NCBI GenBank assembly: GCA_002967695.1
Contig: PUHN01000031.1
Location: forward strand, 1 to 42,170
Direction: 5' to 3'
Length of the DNA stretch: 42,170 bases
From: Rhodobacteraceae bacterium WD3A24
Lineage (GTDB): Bacteria > Pseudomonadota > Alphaproteobacteria > Rhodobacterales > Rhodobacteraceae
Made by a program: the position numbers and the translations under genes. The notes beneath the pieces are model-generated. The model searched no databases, was not told the DNA's origin, and was given only the letters and a program-made list of their open reading frames with translations. This document shows positions 39,812 through 42,170 of the stretch, piece after piece (position 1 is the stretch's first letter; every line of letters starts with the position of its first letter).

Positions 39812-41875
39812 GTGCAAGGCCCGCCCGGCGCCGGACGCCCCGTGGCGGGCCCCTTGCATGTCTACAGCGCCGGGCTCCTGCGCGGCCGCGTCCGGCGCAT
39901 CCTCCAGCTCGCCGGCCACCCGCCTCGCCCGGGCTGGCCCGCGCGGGACGGCCGCGTGGGCGTGTGGGGCCGCAGCCCGATGGCGGCGCGCGGCGAATGG
40001 GTGGCCGCCCACAGCGAGGCGCGGATCGTGCGCGTCGAGGACGCCTTTCTGCGCTCCATCCGGCCGGGCCGGGCCGGCGGCGGGGCGCCTCTGGGGCTGG
40101 TCATCGACGAGGCGGGCGTGCATTTTGACCCCTCCACGCCCAGCGATCTCGAAACGCTTCTCTCGCGCGCGCCGCTCGACGATGCGGCCCTGCTGGACCG
40201 GGCGCGTGACTGCGCCGCGCGGCTCATCGCCGCCGACCTGTCCAAATACAACATGCACGACACGGCGCTGCCGCCGCCCGAGCCGGGCTATGTGCTGGTG
40301 GTCGATCAGGTGCGCGGCGACGCCTCGCTGCGCCATGGCGGGCAGGACGGCGGCCCCCTGCCCGAAAGCCTGTTCACCGAGATGCTCGTCCATGCCCAGG
40401 CCGAGAATCCCGGTGCGCGCGTAATCATCAAGACCCATCCCGAAACCGTTCACGGCCACCGCCCCGGCCATTACAGCCCCGGCGATGCGGGCGGGCGGGT
40501 GTCGCTGTTGAGTGCGCCCGTCTCGCCCTGGCGGCTGCTCGACGGGGCGGTGGCGGTCTATACCGTCTCGTCGCAGCTGGGATTCGAGGCGATCATGGCC
40601 GGCCACCGGCCGCGCGTCTTTGGCACGCCCTTCTATGCCGGCTGGGGCCTGACGATTGACGAGACGCCGCTGCCGCGCCGGGCGCGCAAGCTGACCCGGA
40701 CGCAGCTCTTCGCCGCAGCGATGATGCTCTATCCCACATGGTACGATCCCTGCCGCGACCGGCTCTGCACGCTCGAGGACGCGATCGACCAGCTCGAGGC
40801 CGAGACCCGTGCCTTTCGCGAGGACCGCCACGGCCATGTCGCCATCGGCATGCGACTATGGAAGCGGGCGGGGCTTCAGCGCGCCTTTGGCCGCGAGCGG
40901 CGCCTCGTCTTCGAGAACCGCGCTGCCCGGGCTCTGGCCCGCGCCCGCGCGAGCGGCCGCGGGCTGCTCGTCTGGGCCGGGAAGGAACCCGATGGCCTGG
41001 CCGGACAGGCCGACTCGGCGGGGGTGCCCCTGCGCCGGGTCGAGGACGGTTTCCTGCGTTCACGCGGGCTGGGGGCGGCGCTCACTCCGGCGCTTTCGCT
41101 GGTCACCGACGATCTGGGCATCTATTACGATCCGACCCGCGACTGCCGCCTTGAGCGCCTGATCGAGGCCGGCCCGCCTGCCGGCGGCGCGGCCCGCGCC
41201 GAGCGGCTGATCGCCGCGATCACACGCGCGGGGCTGTCGAAATACAATCTCGACGGCGAAACATCGCCCGCGTTCCCGCCCGGACGGCGCATCCTGGTGC
41301 CCGGACAGGTCGAGGACGACGCCTCGATCCGCCTCGGCGCCGGGGCGGTGCGCACCAATCTCGACCTGTTGCGCCGGGTGCGCGCCGAAGCGCCCGAGGC
41401 GGTCATCCTCTACAAGCCGCACCCGGATGTCGAGGCGGGCCTGCGGGACGGCACCGTGCCCGCGGACGAGGCCCGCGCCCTGGCCGACATGGTGCTCGAC
41501 CACGCCGACCCGGCCGCGCTTCTGCCCCATGTCGATGAGGTCTGGACGATGACATCTCTGTTGGGCTTCGAGGCGCTGCTGCGCGGAGTAGCGGTAAGCT
41601 GTCTGGGCGCCCCGTTCTACGCGGGCTGGGGGCTGACCCGCGACCTCGGCCCAGTGCCCGCGCGACGGCGCGCGCGGCCCACGCTGCAGGCGCTGGCTCA
41701 TGCCGCGCTGATCGCCTATCCGCGCTACATCGATCCGGTGACCGGCCGCCCCTGCCCGGCCGAGGTCGTCGCCGAGCGGCTGGCCACCGGCCGGCTGCCG
41801 CGCGGCGGGCCGCTCAATCGGGGTCTGTCGAAGCTGCAGGGGCTGCTGGCCAGCCAGGCTTGGCTCTGGCGGTAG
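39812..41875 (+). CDS. kpsC: Capsular polysaccharide synthesis protein KpsC-like (dual-domain beta-Kdo transferase)
   Basis: A 687-residue protein with two homologous halves, as in KpsC. The pairs VEDAFLRS / VEDGFLRS, HPETV / HPDVE and GFEAIMAGHRPRVFG / GFEALLRGVAVSCLG, each with FYAGWGLT, mark the halves at about residues 15-335 and 340-665. KpsC makes alternating Kdo linkages of the capsule lipid anchor together with KpsS. The GTG at 39812 starts 6 bp after the OPX stop. It ends 6 bp from the convergent ribD end. No KpsM/T/E/D transport genes are in the window. Confidence 0.9.
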   Translation: MQGPPGAGRPVAGPLHVYSAGLLRGRVRRILQLAGHPPRPGWPARDGRVGVWGRSPMAARGEWVAAHSEARIVRVEDAFLRSIRPGRAGGGAPLGLVIDEAGVHFDPSTPSDLETLLSRAPLDDAALLDRARDCAARLIAADLSKYNMHDTALPPPEPGYVLVVDQVRGDASLRHGGQDGGPLPESLFTEMLVHAQAENPGARVIIKTHPETVHGHRPGHYSPGDAGGRVSLLSAPVSPWRLLDGAVAVYTVSSQLGFEAIMAGHRPRVFGTPFYAGWGLTIDETPLPRRARKLTRTQLFAAAMMLYPTWYDPCRDRLCTLEDAIDQLEAETRAFREDRHGHVAIGMRLWKRAGLQRAFGRERRLVFENRAARALARARASGRGLLVWAGKEPDGLAGQADSAGVPLRRVEDGFLRSRGLGAALTPALSLVTDDLGIYYDPTRDCRLERLIEAGPPAGGAARAERLIAAITRAGLSKYNLDGETSPAFPPGRRILVPGQVEDDASIRLGAGAVRTNLDLLRRVRAEAPEAVILYKPHPDVEAGLRDGTVPADEARALADMVLDHADPAALLPHVDEVWTMTSLLGFEALLRGVAVSCLGAPFYAGWGLTRDLGPVPARRRARPTLQALAHAALIAYPRYIDPVTGRPCPAEVVAERLATGRLPRGGPLNRGLSKLQGLLASQAWLWR

Positions 41876-41876
41876 A

Positions 41877-41889
41877 CGGGCTCAGCCCG
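41877..41889. terminator. Short hairpin at the kpsC / ribD convergent ends
   Basis: CGGGC (41877-41881) and GCCCG (41885-41889) pair across TCA, which is the complement of the ribD stop codon. The two genes are only 6 bp apart, so this hairpin lies in the 3' ends of both transcripts. No T-run follows on either strand, so it is weak evidence for a terminator. Confidence 0.3.
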
Positions 41890-42170
41890 CGCGCTGCCAG
41901 CGATGCAGCACATCGCCGCCCAGCGCCCGCGTCTCGACCAGATCGAAGCGCGGCGCCTCGGCCAGTGCGCCCAGATGCAGCGGGCCGATCGCCGCCCGCC
42001 CGTCGCCGCCCAGCGCCACCCCGGCGGTGAAGCCGACCAGCTCGTCGACCAGCCCCGCGCCGAGGAGCGACGCGGCAAGCGCCCCGCCGCCTTCGCAGAA
42101 CACGCGCGTCAGCCCGGCCGCGCCCAACGCCTCCAGCATCGCGGCGGGGTCGAGCCGGCCCGCCGCGCCG
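41882..42170 (-). CDS. ribD: Bifunctional riboflavin biosynthesis protein RibD, C-terminal part (5' end beyond the window)
   Basis: Only the last 95 or so codons are present; the reading frame is open to the right edge. TRVFCEGGGALAASLLGAGL followed by VDELVGF is the characteristic end of the RibD reductase domain, which reduces 5-amino-6-ribosylamino-uracil phosphate. The N-terminal deaminase domain would lie beyond 42170. It is on the same strand as ribE, ribB and ribH but separated from them by the capsule genes. An ATG at 42139 is internal, not a start, as similar sequence continues upstream of it. Confidence 0.85.
   Translation of the reverse strand, partial: GAAGRLDPAAMLEALGAAGLTRVFCEGGGALAASLLGAGLVDELVGFTAGVALGGDGRAAIGPLHLGALAEAPRFDLVETRALGGDVLHRWQRAG

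Overview
The window is GC-rich (roughly 70%) alphaproteobacterial chromosome, most likely Rhodobacterales (Rhodobacter/Roseobacter/Paracoccus group). That placing is an inference from family content: an MmcB-type nuclease, a DUF6324-like small protein, a RibB with a decayed cyclohydrolase domain, a potFGHI-type polyamine operon, BcsN-type cellulose genes and FnrL-like boxes. I saw no tRNA, rRNA, CRISPR array, insertion sequence or phage gene. Genes are dense, with many 4-nt ATGA/GTGA overlaps.

Region 1 (1-6356, + strand): a Rossmann/SAF-domain oxidoreductase, a four-gene polyamine ABC importer (potF-potG-potH-potI) and a small membrane protein, closed by a hairpin with a T-run. Region 2 (6449-19084): an exopolysaccharide locus. 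It holds a Wzy/WaaL-type membrane protein, an MsbA/PglK-type ABC transporter, GT4 and two GT2 glycosyltransferases, a rhomboid protease, a methyltransferase with a tiny lipoprotein-like ORF coupled to it, an ExoY-type priming sugar transferase, and an ExeA-like ATPase / GumC-Wzz co-polymerase / CpsD-type kinase trio. Region 3 (19098-28050, - strand): a cellulose operon, bcsN-bcsA-bcsB-bcsZ, followed by a periplasmic TPR protein and a sulfotransferase-like protein with a degenerate donor loop. Every junction from bcsA onward is a 4-nt overlap. BcsA keeps its catalytic and PilZ (c-di-GMP) motifs. No BcsC-type outer-membrane barrel is present.

Region 4 (28051-31642): a 630-bp divergent intergenic region with a perfect FNR-type box, a 614-residue exported protein with an internally duplicated domain and a 9-residue tandem repeat, a DUF6324-like protein, mmcB, and a structured non-coding gap. 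Region 5 (31643-37087, mostly - strand): small membrane protein, nusB, ribH, ribB (RibBX type), a PAP2-family membrane protein on the + strand, an Acg-type FMN nitroreductase with its own FNR-type box, and ribE. Region 6 (37266-41875, + strand): a capsule block, kpsS-OPX lipoprotein-kpsC, read from a promoter with a perfect TATAAT inside an inverted repeat. It separates ribE from ribD, whose C-terminal part runs off the right edge on the - strand.

The window therefore packs three surface-polysaccharide systems (EPS, cellulose, Kdo-linked capsule) into about 36 kb beside riboflavin synthesis, and it contains two exact FNR-type sites that suggest oxygen control. The most unusual points are the terminal genes of the cellulose operon, the exported duplicated-domain protein under an FNR box, the FnrL-like promoter of the nitroreductase, and the operator-like repeat at the capsule promoter.
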